This document shows positions 18,674 to 29,926 of a stretch of 64,000 nt of DNA, piece by piece. Positions within the stretch are counted from its first letter, which is position 1; every line of letters starts with the position of its first letter. The position numbers were made by a program, and so were the translations under genes. The notes below the pieces were generated by a model. That model was not told the DNA's origin, searched no databases, and saw only the letters and a list, made by a program, of their open reading frames with translations. Source of the DNA: an uncultured Calothrix sp. (GTDB lineage: Bacteria > Cyanobacteriota > Cyanobacteriia > Cyanobacteriales > Nostocaceae); assembly GCA_937973965.1 (NCBI GenBank), contig CALJJQ010000039.1:79979-143978 (forward strand), given 5' to 3'.

Positions 18674-21247
18674 TCAACTACCAATTAAAATAAAAGAAGC
18701 CCAAAAGTAGGGGTGATTATATTGGGTGTGTTGCAGGAGGTAAAGTTGGGCTTGGCGCAGGGCTTCAGCTTTTGATACACCTGGAGTCAGTAATTGTTCG
18801 TAGAATTTGACCATAAATAGGGGTGTGGATTCGTCGTTAATTGTCCAGAGGGATGCGAGGGTGCTATCGGCTCCGGAGCGGACTGTTACTCCCGCAAGTC
18901 CAAGGGTTGCGCGGTTATCTCCTTGAGCGGTTTGACAAGCACTGAGTACAAGTAATTTTAGGGGAGATGGGTCGGATAATTGACGCTGGGAAATTATTTG
19001 GTCAAGGGTGCTAATGTCTAGTTTGCCGTCGTTGGTGAGGATAAAATTATTTTCCGCTTGGGAGCTAAATTGTCCGTGGGTGGCAAGATGGATAATATCA
19101 TGGGATTGGTTAGTAATTTTCTGGGTAAGAGCTTGGGTGGTAAATTCCTGATCTAGAAGGATTTGGATGGGTCGTCTTGGTTGGGTGTTGCGAAACAAGT
19201 TGTAAATTTTTTCGATCTCGGTTTTGACTCCTGGTAGACTAGTAAACTCCTGATTACTTTGGCTTAATCCGCCGAGTAATACTTTTGACTGGTATGGACT
19301 AAAGGGGGGTAAGTTGAGTCGTTGTCCAGAAGGTGCGATCTTACCTTTGGGAGTAGCTAATGCTAGAGTAATTTGATAATTTTCTATTAGATACTGTTTG
19401 CCATCAAAGAGGGCAGAGACGGGGATATTGCGGAGGGAACCATCTAAAACAAATACTAGGGTTTTAATTTGAGATTGTTTTATTTGGGGAATGATGGGTT
19501 GCATCAACCAAGTATAAATTTTTTCGGCAATTGTCTGACGTTCCTGGAGGAAGGAAGTACGACGCAGAGATTGACGCATGGTTTGGATATCCTGTTCAAT
19601 CTGCGGTTGGGGGATGAAAGTAGTATGGTGAGTCAGGGGTTTTCCGGGTAGGGATAAAATCACCTCCAGGCGATCGCTGAGGATAATGGGATAAATTACA
19701 GCAGCGTTAGTATCAATTTGATTAATTTTGCGGGGTTGGTTGTCTACGCAAGCTTGACGGAAAAAATTAGTGAGTTCGGCTAATTGCAGGTCTTCAATGG
19801 TTTGACGAGCTTCCAGCAGGTTTGCTTGGGAAGTGGGGATAGATGGGGTTAATAACAAATCCACGAATTGACGATAAACAGGTTCAACGCGATCGCGGAA
19901 GGAAAATTGAATATCTGGACTAATCGCAGCTAAATCCTGACGGAGCGATCGCAAAATAGTCAGAGCTTGACGGTAATGAATGATTGCTTCTGCTTTTGCT
20001 CCGGTATAATTTGATAATCTCCCCATCTGCCATTCCCATTCGTAGGCAATTTCCGGTGCGGTGGTGGCAGAAACTAAGTTCAAGGCTTGCTGGGTAAGTT
20101 TTTTGGCTTCCGACCACTGTCGATTTTGTTCGTAGATTTTGCCTAATTCTCCTAAAGCGTAGGATTCTCCACGGGGATTACCAATAATCCGAGCATTTTT
20201 AGCTGCTTGGGTCAAGGTTTCAACGGCAGGTATTACTTGTTTTAGTCTAGCTAAATATCGACCTAATTCAATTTGAATATACACAATTGTTTGGGTGAGG
20301 GGTTGTTGTTGCAGTTGGGTTTGTAGTGGGGGAATAATCTCTTTTGCCTGATTATATGCTTGGGTTTTAATGAGTAATCCCAGTAGTTTTACCTGGGTTG
20401 CTATTTTCAATTCCGGGTTAGCATTTTGCTCTGGACTATCAAGTATTTGTTGGTAATAATCTATGGCACGAGTAAATTCTTGCTGGTCTGCCGCCAAATT
20501 TCCTAAATTAAATAAGGCTAATAATTGGCGTTGAATATCATGGGATTTCTGCGCTAATACTGAAGCTTGCTCTAAGTTAATTTGTGCAGTCTTAAAACTC
20601 CCTGTTAATCGCAATATATTTCCTAATGTAATCAAACCATCTATCTGTAGTGAAGAAACTGGCTGTTTCTGCCAAGATATACTCAGGGACTCCAAGAGAT
20701 TACGAGCGCGACGATACATTCCTAAACCTTGTAAGGCTCTTGCTTGGTTAATTTGTGTCCCTAATTCACCAGATTTATCTCCTAATTGCCCGTAGATTTT
20801 TTGAGCTTGTTGCCAAATATCTACAGCTGTTTCTAATTTCCCCTGACGATATAAAACCTCACCATAATGATTGAGAATTTGAGCATAAATAAATTGATTC
20901 TGCGTAGCCTTTATCAGAGATAATCCCCTCTGAATATAAATTTCTGCTAATTTTGTTTGACCTAAATTTTGCTCTGCTAAGGCTAAGTAACTATAAACCA
21001 AAGCTTGATAAGATTGCTCTAAATCTGGCTTTACCTGTAGCCAAATCTGCACCGCTTCTGAAAATCTTCCAACTTCATATAAATACTGTCCTTTTTTTAT
21101 GTTTTGAATATATGTAGAACTATCAGTACTGGACTTAATTTCATCAGCGATTACTAAACCTGTATAGGTATTGATTAGTATCAACCAACCTATACAGAAA
21201 CCCAAACATAAAATCCAAAATATACTAATTAGTTTCGATCTCAACAT
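18674..21247 (-). CDS. TPR-repeat CHAT-domain protein (caspase-like protease fold)
   Basis: N-terminal TM/signal, many TPR units, C-terminal CHAT motifs HDIIHLATHGQF and LLVLSACQTAQGDNRATLGLAGVTVRSGADSTLASLW. Confidence 0.9.
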   Translation of the reverse strand: MLRSKLISIFWILCLGFCIGWLILINTYTGLVIADEIKSSTDSSTYIQNIKKGQYLYEVGRFSEAVQIWLQVKPDLEQSYQALVYSYLALAEQNLGQTKLAEIYIQRGLSLIKATQNQFIYAQILNHYGEVLYRQGKLETAVDIWQQAQKIYGQLGDKSGELGTQINQARALQGLGMYRRARNLLESLSISWQKQPVSSLQIDGLITLGNILRLTGSFKTAQINLEQASVLAQKSHDIQRQLLALFNLGNLAADQQEFTRAIDYYQQILDSPEQNANPELKIATQVKLLGLLIKTQAYNQAKEIIPPLQTQLQQQPLTQTIVYIQIELGRYLARLKQVIPAVETLTQAAKNARIIGNPRGESYALGELGKIYEQNRQWSEAKKLTQQALNLVSATTAPEIAYEWEWQMGRLSNYTGAKAEAIIHYRQALTILRSLRQDLAAISPDIQFSFRDRVEPVYRQFVDLLLTPSIPTSQANLLEARQTIEDLQLAELTNFFRQACVDNQPRKINQIDTNAAVIYPIILSDRLEVILSLPGKPLTHHTTFIPQPQIEQDIQTMRQSLRRTSFLQERQTIAEKIYTWLMQPIIPQIKQSQIKTLVFVLDGSLRNIPVSALFDGKQYLIENYQITLALATPKGKIAPSGQRLNLPPFSPYQSKVLLGGLSQSNQEFTSLPGVKTEIEKIYNLFRNTQPRRPIQILLDQEFTTQALTQKITNQSHDIIHLATHGQFSSQAENNFILTNDGKLDISTLDQIISQRQLSDPSPLKLLVLSACQTAQGDNRATLGLAGVTVRSGADSTLASLWTINDESTPLFMVKFYEQLLTPGVSKAEALRQAQLYLLQHTQYNHPYFWASFILIGS

Positions 21248-22447
21248 CCTAGAAAATAGAGTGAGTAGTCAAAGGAAAGACAAACCGACTCCATGAAAAA
21301 CCACACTACGCATGTTTACGAGTCATCTTGAACTAGGGAATAGGGAATCTCAACATATAGATCAAGTAGATCAAGATGTTTGTAGTCATGACTTTAGACT
21401 CAAAAAGTAAGTCCATGAGAATGAACCATAAATATAGCAATCTGATTTTAGTAGTGAAAAATAGCGTGTCATTGACTGGTGACTGTCAACCATCAACAAC
21501 CCTACATGTAAGATTCCACAGATTATTTAGGAATGCAGTAGCAGCAAATGAATCAGCATGATTGACTACGGCTAATTAGCTTGCTGAGGTATTTACTTGT
21601 GATATGCAAGATTTGAGATAACTGTACATTTCGTACATTTCCATCATGATGTTGAAAGGAGATTCAAAAAAACCAAAAAGCATTCTCATATACTAAACTA
21701 ATAACTCCCAGTAAGCAAATAGTGTGTTAGTTTCCGCTAAACCCCACAAGCCTCATCAAACTGTCCTCAACTGGAATCTGCACTATCGGAAACACTAATA
21801 ACTCAAGGGAACTCAAATATTAATTAAAAGCTTTGACCATGAATCTCTACCATTCATTTACAGGATATCATACTACCATTTATTTGAAATGATGACAACT
21901 GGTGGAAATTGATATGAATTGTAATAAAACTGTGAGACAATCCCGTATAAATAAAGAGAACGCTGTAACAAATTAATTCATCGGAATCGTAAAAATGATT
22001 AAGACTAAACAAGTGTTATGGAGGTCAGGTGTTTGGTAAATTCATCTCGTAAGATTGATATATATTCTCCAAATCCAACTTCTTAACGAAGATAGAAGCT
22101 CAAGATAATTAACAATTCATAATCCTGTTAAACGCACCTTTACTTTCCCCAAGAAGATATATTTACCACTTTTGACAAAAGTCGCGATAGGGAAACCACT
22201 ATAATGATTCTATTTAGGAAGTGAATGGGATTATCTATATAGCTCTTGCAATAATTAGTTACGCGATCGCATGTTGAAGTGCAATTCAGAATACACCGCG
22301 ATCACCTATATTATGAGCCACATAACCCAATCCAGGCATTTTATTCCTATTTGAAGTATAATGTGGGGATCTACCCTGATTTTTGAACTGAATTGCGTGG
22401 ACTGGCATCAGGACGTATAAAAATAAGCTCTTGTTCAAATAATTACT

Positions 22448-22494
22448 AATTCGTAATAGCCTGCGGCAACGCTTCGCGTACGTAATTCGTAATT
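22448..22494 (+). repeat. dispersed intergenic repeat (copy A)
   Basis: aattcgtaatagcctgcggcaacgcttcgcgtacgtaattcgtaatt; its reverse complement occurs at ~35287-35334. Confidence 0.9.
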
Positions 22495-22857
22495 AAAAAG
22501 GGTACGGAGCAACTGAATTTATCTATGAAGAACCAAACTGTGTAGCATCAATATTCCCAGTCCCCGGATACCCCTATGGGGAAGTAAACTATATACCTGG
22601 GGTACTAATTACGTAGGTGTAGCCTTGCCATAGCTGATAAATTACGAATTATTGTGACAAGGGTACTACATCACGGTGACAAGTAACGTCAGGTACATCA
22701 TCTGTAACTGAAAGCCTGATTTTCCATCAGTTCTATGGCCGTACCCAGTATTTTGATATACTGCTGTCAATTGTGAAGCGCAGGTTTAGTTTACGTAAGT
22801 TCTGGAGCAAAAGTACAAAAATCTGCGGAGGAGTCCCATTAAAGGTTTATTGCGTCA

Positions 22858-25440
22858 ATGTTGCATTCTTATTTTGATACAGAAAAACCCCATCATAAAT
22901 CTTTTGAGTTACCTGGAGCGCGACCCCATTATAATCCTGACCGCCCTGGACAGGTAAAGCATATTTTTTTAGATTTAGATTTAGATATTCCTCACAGTCG
23001 CTACAGTGGTACTTGTACAATCACCCTTGTACCAATTCGGGATGGGGTCAAAAGTGTGACCTTGGATGCAGTTGATTTGACCATTGGGTCTATTCAGGTC
23101 AATCAAGTTCCTCAACGCTGTGATTATGACGGTGAAAAGCTAACTATCTATTTGGAAACTGCAACCCAGATAAATGTCCCCCTAGAAATTGCGATCGCCT
23201 ACAGTAATCAAAATCCGCGACGGGGTATTTATTTTATTCACCCAGATCCCCATTATCCCCATAAACCAGTTCAGGTGTGGACCCAGGGGGAAGATGAGGA
23301 TTCCCGGTTTTGGTTTCCCTGTTTTGATTATCCAGGACAGTTATCTACCAGCGAAATTCGTGTTTGTGTTCCCCAGGATTTTATGGCGGTTTCCAATGGG
23401 GAATTAATCAAGACGGAGGAATTGGCAGAGAAGAAGATTTACCACTGGTTACAAAAGGAAGTCCATCCCACCTATTTGATGACTTTGACCGTGGGTCGGT
23501 TTAGTGAGATTCGCGACACATGGCATGATAAACCCGTCACCTATTATGTGGAAAAAGGACGGGAAGCGGATGCCAAACGCAGTATGGGTAAAACTCCGCG
23601 AATGATGGAGTTTTTGAGTGAAAAATACGGTTATCCCTACCCTTACTCCAAGTATGCCCAGGTTTGTGTGGATGATTTTATTTTTGGGGGGATGGAAAAT
23701 ACCTCGACGACGGTGTTAACAGACCGTTGTTTGCTGGATGAACGTGCAGCAATTGATAATCGTAATAGTGAAAGTTTGGTAGTTCACGAACTTGCTCACC
23801 AGTGGTTTGGTGATTTGCTGGTGATTAAGCACTGGTCCCATGCTTGGGTCAAGGAAGGAATGGCTACCTATTCGGAAACCATGTGGACTGAATATGAATA
23901 TGGGAGGGAGGAAGCTGCGTATTATCGGTTACAAGATATGCGTAGTTATTTGGCGGAAGATGCAGACCGTTATCGCCGACCAATGGTAACTCATGTTTAT
24001 CGGGAAGCGATTGAATTATATGACCGCCATATCTATGAAAAGGGTGCGTGTGTGTACCATATGATTCGCTCCGAATTGGGGGAGGAATTATTTTGGCCAG
24101 CGATTCAACAATTTGTCCGGGACAATGCCCATAAAACTGTAGAAACGGTTGATTTATTGCGAGCCATTGAAACGGCAACTGGACGAAATTTATTGTTTTT
24201 GTTTGACCAGTATGTGTATCGCGGTGGACACCCGGATTATGAGGTGAGTTACAGTTGGGATGGGGAAAGTCATTTAGCGAAATTAACTGTTAAGCAAACT
24301 CAACCGGGTAAGCATAATTTATTTGATTTGCGCATACCCATCGGTTTTGGTTATCAAGATGGGGAGGGTCTGGTGGCTCTGCAACAGTTTACGGTGCGGA
24401 TTCACGAAGCGGAACAAAGCTTTTATTTTCCCCTGACAGAAAAGCCCCTATTTATCAGCTTTGATATTGGTAATAATTACCTCAAGACAGTCACCCTCAA
24501 ATACCCGGTTGTCGAACTCAAAGCCCAATTAGAACTTGATCCTGACCCCTTATCGCGGATTTTTGCAGCCCAAGCTTTAGCCAAAAAAGGTGGATTGGAA
24601 GCTCTTACAGCCCTCACTAAAGCCCTCCATCAGGATAAATTTTGGGGTGTGCGGGTGGAAGTTGCTAAACAAATAGCTAAAATCAAACTTGACCAAAGTC
24701 TTGATGCCTTATTATCTGCTTTAGGCGATACAAATCCCTACGTCCGCAAAGCGGTAGTGGAAGCACTTTCCCAAATCAAAACCCACCAAAGTTATCAAGC
24801 CCTAAAAAACTTACTCAAAAACGGCGATCGCAGTTACTATGTGGAAGCCGCAGCTGCACGGGGACTAGGTGCTGTCACCACCGGATTTGACAGCGATAAA
24901 TCTCAACCCGACAAAGCCATTAAGCACCTGACCAAGGTCTTAGCGGAAAAAGCTGGTTGGAACGAAGTTGTTCGCAGCGGTGCGATCGCTGGATTGGCTG
25001 AACTCAAAACCAGCAGTGCAGCCTTAGACATAATCCTGGAGTATACCAAACTCGGTGTACCCCAACCACTACGTTTAGCTGCAATCCGCGCTCTCGGTCA
25101 AATTTCCACCGGACAAGCTTCCCCAGATGTAGAACGGATTCTCAACCGTTTAAGCGAACTGGCTCAAGAAAGCTTTTTCCTCACCCAAGTGGCAGTCTGC
25201 ACAAGCCTGGGGAAAATGGAAACACCCAAAGCAATCACCATTTTGCGATCGCTTTCCCACCAAACCCCTGATGGTCGTGTCCGCAGACTTGCTGATGAGG
25301 AAATTAACCGGATTCAGGAAAAAATTGGAAAAGATACTGCCCTACGTCAATTACGTACAGAAATTGACCAACTCAAACAGCAAAATCAAGAACTGCGCAG
25401 TCGTCTGGAAGAATTAGAAGCTAAATCTAAGTCGTGTTAG
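22858..25440 (+). CDS. M1 family aminopeptidase with C-terminal HEAT-like repeats
   Basis: GGMENTSTT and HELAHQWFGDLLVIKHWSHAWVKEG zinc-binding motifs; HEAT-like C-terminus and terminal coiled coil. Confidence 0.92.
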   Translation: MLHSYFDTEKPHHKSFELPGARPHYNPDRPGQVKHIFLDLDLDIPHSRYSGTCTITLVPIRDGVKSVTLDAVDLTIGSIQVNQVPQRCDYDGEKLTIYLETATQINVPLEIAIAYSNQNPRRGIYFIHPDPHYPHKPVQVWTQGEDEDSRFWFPCFDYPGQLSTSEIRVCVPQDFMAVSNGELIKTEELAEKKIYHWLQKEVHPTYLMTLTVGRFSEIRDTWHDKPVTYYVEKGREADAKRSMGKTPRMMEFLSEKYGYPYPYSKYAQVCVDDFIFGGMENTSTTVLTDRCLLDERAAIDNRNSESLVVHELAHQWFGDLLVIKHWSHAWVKEGMATYSETMWTEYEYGREEAAYYRLQDMRSYLAEDADRYRRPMVTHVYREAIELYDRHIYEKGACVYHMIRSELGEELFWPAIQQFVRDNAHKTVETVDLLRAIETATGRNLLFLFDQYVYRGGHPDYEVSYSWDGESHLAKLTVKQTQPGKHNLFDLRIPIGFGYQDGEGLVALQQFTVRIHEAEQSFYFPLTEKPLFISFDIGNNYLKTVTLKYPVVELKAQLELDPDPLSRIFAAQALAKKGGLEALTALTKALHQDKFWGVRVEVAKQIAKIKLDQSLDALLSALGDTNPYVRKAVVEALSQIKTHQSYQALKNLLKNGDRSYYVEAAAARGLGAVTTGFDSDKSQPDKAIKHLTKVLAEKAGWNEVVRSGAIAGLAELKTSSAALDIILEYTKLGVPQPLRLAAIRALGQISTGQASPDVERILNRLSELAQESFFLTQVAVCTSLGKMETPKAITILRSLSHQTPDGRVRRLADEEINRIQEKIGKDTALRQLRTEIDQLKQQNQELRSRLEELEAKSKSC

Positions 25441-25607
25441 ATGTGGCGGTTGCTGGGAGATTTATGCTTCCAGCAATCTTTGTATATTTTGACTTTGAAA
25501 CCAAAATTCTTGCACTACTGGTCTACCACGTTAATTTTCATGGGTGAGGGAAGGTTCGTAGTGGCGCTCATGCTCCCTTGATAATCAAACGTGAATCCGA
25601 CGGATTT

Positions 25608-25801
25608 CAAATTTCTTAAAAATGGTTATAGTAATCCCAAAATAACAGATAGTACTAATATCTTATCACGGATTATTCACTGACATCACAGCTAAAACTT
25701 ATTTATCTCCATACAAATTTCTTAAAAATGGTTATAGTAATCCCAAAATAACAGATAGTACTAATATCTTATCACAGATTGGTCACTGACATCACAACTA
25801 A
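25608..25801. repeat. two-copy direct repeat, period ~106 bp
   Basis: caaatttcttaaaaatggttatagtaatcccaaaataacagatagtactaatatcttatcac[g/a]gatt... at 25608 and 25714. Confidence 0.95.
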
Positions 25802-26242
25802 TTTATTTCTAAACAGATGGCTATCCATTTTTGTGCGGGAATCAACACTTTCTTAACAAAAAACAATTTGTCTTCAAACAATACAATTAATCTTAAGAAA
25901 AAATCAAGATTTATGCTTAATAAAACTTAATAAATAACAACTGATGAGTAACCTACGAATAGACGTATTGGCAGTATAGATAGGGTTATCACGAATGTTA
26001 ACCATAAACAAAACCTCGATTTCATCCCTGCGAGAGTTGTACTTTTATGAACTATAATTAATGAAAAGATATAAAAACACGAAGTTGATCCCGGCGGTAA
26101 TTGCACCGATTACAGCCCGGAAATGCGTATATTTTCGTTGTTTTAAATAAGAGGCTGCGGTTATTTTAAACCTGGGGACTAGAACTCCTATTCAGGCAGA
26201 CAAAAAGTCGCGTACATTAGTAAATGAGAGGCAAAGGTCGGC

Positions 26243-27970
26243 GTGGGTCAGTATCAACCTGCTCAATTAAATCGCTACAGTCCCGATGTGATCGCTCGGT
26301 ATTATCGATACCGTCCCTGGCGAGCGTGGGGACGAGCATTGAAGATAATCTGGTACTTTGCGGGATTTATCCTGGCGTTGTTAATGGATCGGTGGTTTGA
26401 TCGGGAAGAAGCGAATAAGTATAAACGTGCTGCTCGATTACGGGAGATTCTCACCGATTTGGGTCCAACATTTATTAAGGTGGGACAAGCCCTGTCAACG
26501 CGTCCAGACTTGGTGCGGAAAGATTTTTTAGAAGAACTAATTAAATTACAGGATCAGCTACCAGCTTTTGATAATGCGATCGCCTATCACATTATTGAAA
26601 CCCAGTTGGAGCGTTCCATAGATGAAGTTTTTCGGGAATTGTCACCGACACCCGTTGCCGCAGCGAGTTTAGGACAGGTTTATCGTGGTCGGCTGGTGAC
26701 AGGAGAGGAGGTTGCAGTTAAGGTACAACGTCCCCATTTACGTTCTGTATTGACCCTGGATTTATATTTATTGCGTTGGGCAGCTCAGACGTTTGGCTGG
26801 TTGTTACCGTTGAATTTAGGACACGATTTGACCTTGATTATTGATGAATTTGGGTCGAAATTATTTGAAGAAATTGACTATTTGAACGAAGCTCGAAATG
26901 CGGAAAAGTTTGCGAGTAACTTCCGCGACGATCCCCATGTTAAAGTGCCGATGATATATTGGCAGTATACTACCAATCGGGTGTTGACACTGGAATGGAT
27001 CAACGGCTTTAAACTCAATGATACAGAACAAATCCGTGCAGCAGGAGTTGACCCGGAAGCAGTCATCGAAATCGGTGTGACATCTGGTTTGAAACAATTA
27101 CTAGAACATGGCTTTTTCCATGCCGATCCCCATCCTGGTAATTTATTTGCCATGCCAGATGGGCGTATGGCCTACATTGATTTTGGTATGATGGATCAAC
27201 TGGATGAGATGACGAAGGAAACCCTTGTTGATTCCATTGTCCATCTTGTAAATAAGGATTACGCAGAACTGGCCGAAGATTACGTTCGACTGGGTTTTTT
27301 GACCCCCGATACGGACATACGTCCTATAATCCCTGCGCTGGAAGCGGTTTGGAGTGATGCCATCGGTAAAAACGTCGGCGAATTCAACTTTAAAACCATC
27401 ACCGATAAGTACTCGGAAATCATGTTTGATTATCCCTTCCGAGTACCAGCGAAATTTGCTTTAATTATTCGCTCACTGATAACCCAGGAAGGTATAGCTC
27501 TTTCCTTAAATGAGAACTTTAGAATAGTGGAAGTAGCCTATCCCTACGTTGCGCAGCGATTATTAACTGGAGAATCACCGGAACTGCGTCGTCGTTTAAT
27601 CAATATCCTCTTTAAAGACAATAAATTCCAGTGGGAAAGATTGGAGAACCTGATTAATATTGCTAGAGCCGACGGTGATTTTGATGTTTTGCCCACAGCC
27701 AAATTAGGCTTACAATTTTTATTGTCTGACGAAGGTAAATATCTTCGTCGTCAATTAATTTTCGCTCTGACAGAAGATGATAGACTGCATACCGAAGAAG
27801 TCGAACGTTTGTGGAATTTGGTCAAAAATGACTTGAAACCCGATAGAATATTTGGTGCGGCGGTTAACTTTCTGGCAGAAGTGTCTCGGGAAAGTGTTGC
27901 GGCAATTATTCCCAAAACTAAGTTGCTAGCAATATTTGGCATTCCCACAGCGACAAACAGCAAACAGTAA
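26243..27970 (+). CDS. ABC1/AarF/UbiB family protein kinase-like protein
   Basis: LGPTFIKVGQALSTRPDL, AAASLGQVYRGRL, HADPHPGNLF and YIDFGMMDQL motifs. Confidence 0.93.
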   Translation: MGQYQPAQLNRYSPDVIARYYRYRPWRAWGRALKIIWYFAGFILALLMDRWFDREEANKYKRAARLREILTDLGPTFIKVGQALSTRPDLVRKDFLEELIKLQDQLPAFDNAIAYHIIETQLERSIDEVFRELSPTPVAAASLGQVYRGRLVTGEEVAVKVQRPHLRSVLTLDLYLLRWAAQTFGWLLPLNLGHDLTLIIDEFGSKLFEEIDYLNEARNAEKFASNFRDDPHVKVPMIYWQYTTNRVLTLEWINGFKLNDTEQIRAAGVDPEAVIEIGVTSGLKQLLEHGFFHADPHPGNLFAMPDGRMAYIDFGMMDQLDEMTKETLVDSIVHLVNKDYAELAEDYVRLGFLTPDTDIRPIIPALEAVWSDAIGKNVGEFNFKTITDKYSEIMFDYPFRVPAKFALIIRSLITQEGIALSLNENFRIVEVAYPYVAQRLLTGESPELRRRLINILFKDNKFQWERLENLINIARADGDFDVLPTAKLGLQFLLSDEGKYLRRQLIFALTEDDRLHTEEVERLWNLVKNDLKPDRIFGAAVNFLAEVSRESVAAIIPKTKLLAIFGIPTATNSKQ

Positions 27971-28289
27971 AAATCGCAAGAGAGACGCGATGTCTAGCGT
28001 CTGTACTGGGGGTAAGGCTTTTCGCCGAATGATTGGTTACATTGTGGTTTTATGTTTAATTGCACCTACTTAACCTTAGTCATTAGTTGAGAACAAAGTC
28101 AATTAAATAGGGTCTGCTGAATAAGTCTTTTAGTAGGGGTAGGGAATAGGGAATAGTTTTCAGCTTTCCCCTTCCACTTTTCAAAACACCCAAAAAAATT
28201 ACAAATGCCAGATTTTGAAGTTTTATATACCCATGTATTTGCGCTTTTTTCAGCCAAAGTAACCTCAACAGCTTAAAATATGAAAAGTC

Positions 28290-28388
28290 TAATATCGTTT
28301 ACGCGAATGCTTGCTACATATCAGGGGCTGTAACCATTGATGATTCTAGTTTCATTATATTGCAAAGTACAAGAGAATCGATATAACT
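28290..28388 (+). repeat. ~98-bp dispersed repeat, copy 1
   Basis: taatatcgtttacgcgaatgcttgctacatatcaggggctgtaaccattga...caaagtacaagagaatcgatataact; ends ATATCG...CGATAT. Other copies at 31169-31264 (inverted) and 56795-56892. Confidence 0.92.
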
Positions 28389-28970
28389 ATTTTTCGGCAA
28401 GCCCTAATTAGGAGGTTTTTAAAAACTGGGAGCATCCCCAAAATGTAAAAATATATTTTGTGATTGCGTAGACGCATAGTGGATCGACCGTAGGGTTGCA
28501 GCGTAGACGCGCAGCGGCTTTTTGCCAAGTAGCGATCGCAAAATCCATCACTCAGAATGAGTTCATCGATTGCTGAAGGTCATACTTCTAATATAATGAT
28601 AAGATTATTCTGTGATACCATTTCACCTAAATTTTGATACATTTTCTCCCCCTGCATCCCCTACTTCCCTTCCTCCCCTAAATGTCTCAACTCCAAAGTG
28701 AAACAGTATTACCGAGCAATAAAATTATTTTCGAGGAATAATACTGGACAAGGGTTTTATTATTTGTGACTCCTAGTTGCGAGTTTTTTTATTAGGAGTA
28801 CTCACGTCGATTTGTGAAAAAACTCCGTAGACTGAAAAAGTTTTTTCTACTCCCTACCCTCACAGATAATTTTCAAAATCAAAGCGGATTCCTGTAGCCT
28901 ATTCCCTGTCTTTGTCTCAGAGAGTACAATTAATTTTGTTTAACGAATTACCAATTTACCAGGAGCTTAC

Positions 28971-29345
28971 GTGTACTACTTCCCATCCCAACCACCATAT
29001 CTTTTACTTGCATTTGGATTATTCACAGCAGTCACATCTGGAGCAGCTTTATCCGGAACACTACAATCCCTTGTTGCAACTTGGCAAAATGCAGGTGCGG
29101 AAAATTCGGAAATTCAACTGACCAAAAAACCCTTAATTTTCCCATTTTTAGGAATTACATTGGGAGTGGGAGTGTTTTTAGTATCGGGATTAGAAATCTT
29201 TGGTTTTCCCCCCTTACTTGCTTACGGGGTGGGATTACCGATGGGTATTTTGACCTGTTTACTGATTTGGTTACAACTAGGTAGCATGATGACATTTATG
29301 CAAAGTCGAGGGATGAGTTCTTTGGATTTAGATTCCATGAGTTAA
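28971..29345 (+). CDS. conserved small membrane protein
   Basis: MYYFPSQPPYLLLAFGLFTAVTSGAALSGTLQSL... with three hydrophobic segments; followed by a terminator-like hairpin. Confidence 0.7.
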   Translation: MYYFPSQPPYLLLAFGLFTAVTSGAALSGTLQSLVATWQNAGAENSEIQLTKKPLIFPFLGITLGVGVFLVSGLEIFGFPPLLAYGVGLPMGILTCLLIWLQLGSMMTFMQSRGMSSLDLDSMS

Positions 29346-29371
29346 TAATTAAATTTTTGATGCATTATGGG

Positions 29372-29402
29372 AAAACAAGGGGTAGAAACCTCTTGTTTTT
29401 TT
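29372..29402 (+). terminator. Rho-independent terminator
   Basis: AAAACAAGGGGT-AGAA-ACCTCTTGTTTTTTTG hairpin plus T-tract just after the 28971-29345 ORF. Confidence 0.75.
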
Positions 29403-29926
29403 GTATTTAAGTGTTTTTGCGATAGACAAATATGATTTCGATGTTAAAACTGATTTAGTCAATTTAGGAATACAGGAGACCGGATATAGGAATTATCAGC
29501 TAGCGAATATTACCGCAAAAGAAAATCGACAGTTTAGAGATGCTGTTAACAGGGGAGCGAAAAATCTCCAAATATTCAACTACCCTCTCGTCCGATAGGG
29601 GTTGAAAATAACTGTCTCAGGTTTAAAGTCAGTTAAAATCGACTACAAATAAAACACAGATAAGGAGAGTAATTATCACTAAAATTATCACTAAATAAGT
29701 ATTGATGTATTTACTGGTAAGGTGCAAGATTTAGATTTACTTCCCCTGCTTTCCATCAGGTATGAACCCAAAAGAGATGTAGCAATGCTACGCTTCTACC
29801 AAATTAATCTGTCACAATATTTTTTCAAATTGGTATCATTACCCCCTACTCCCAACAAACAGAAAATCAAGCTATAACAACAACTATTCCAACTATATTC
29901 AAACAATCTCTTAATATTCAACCTAT

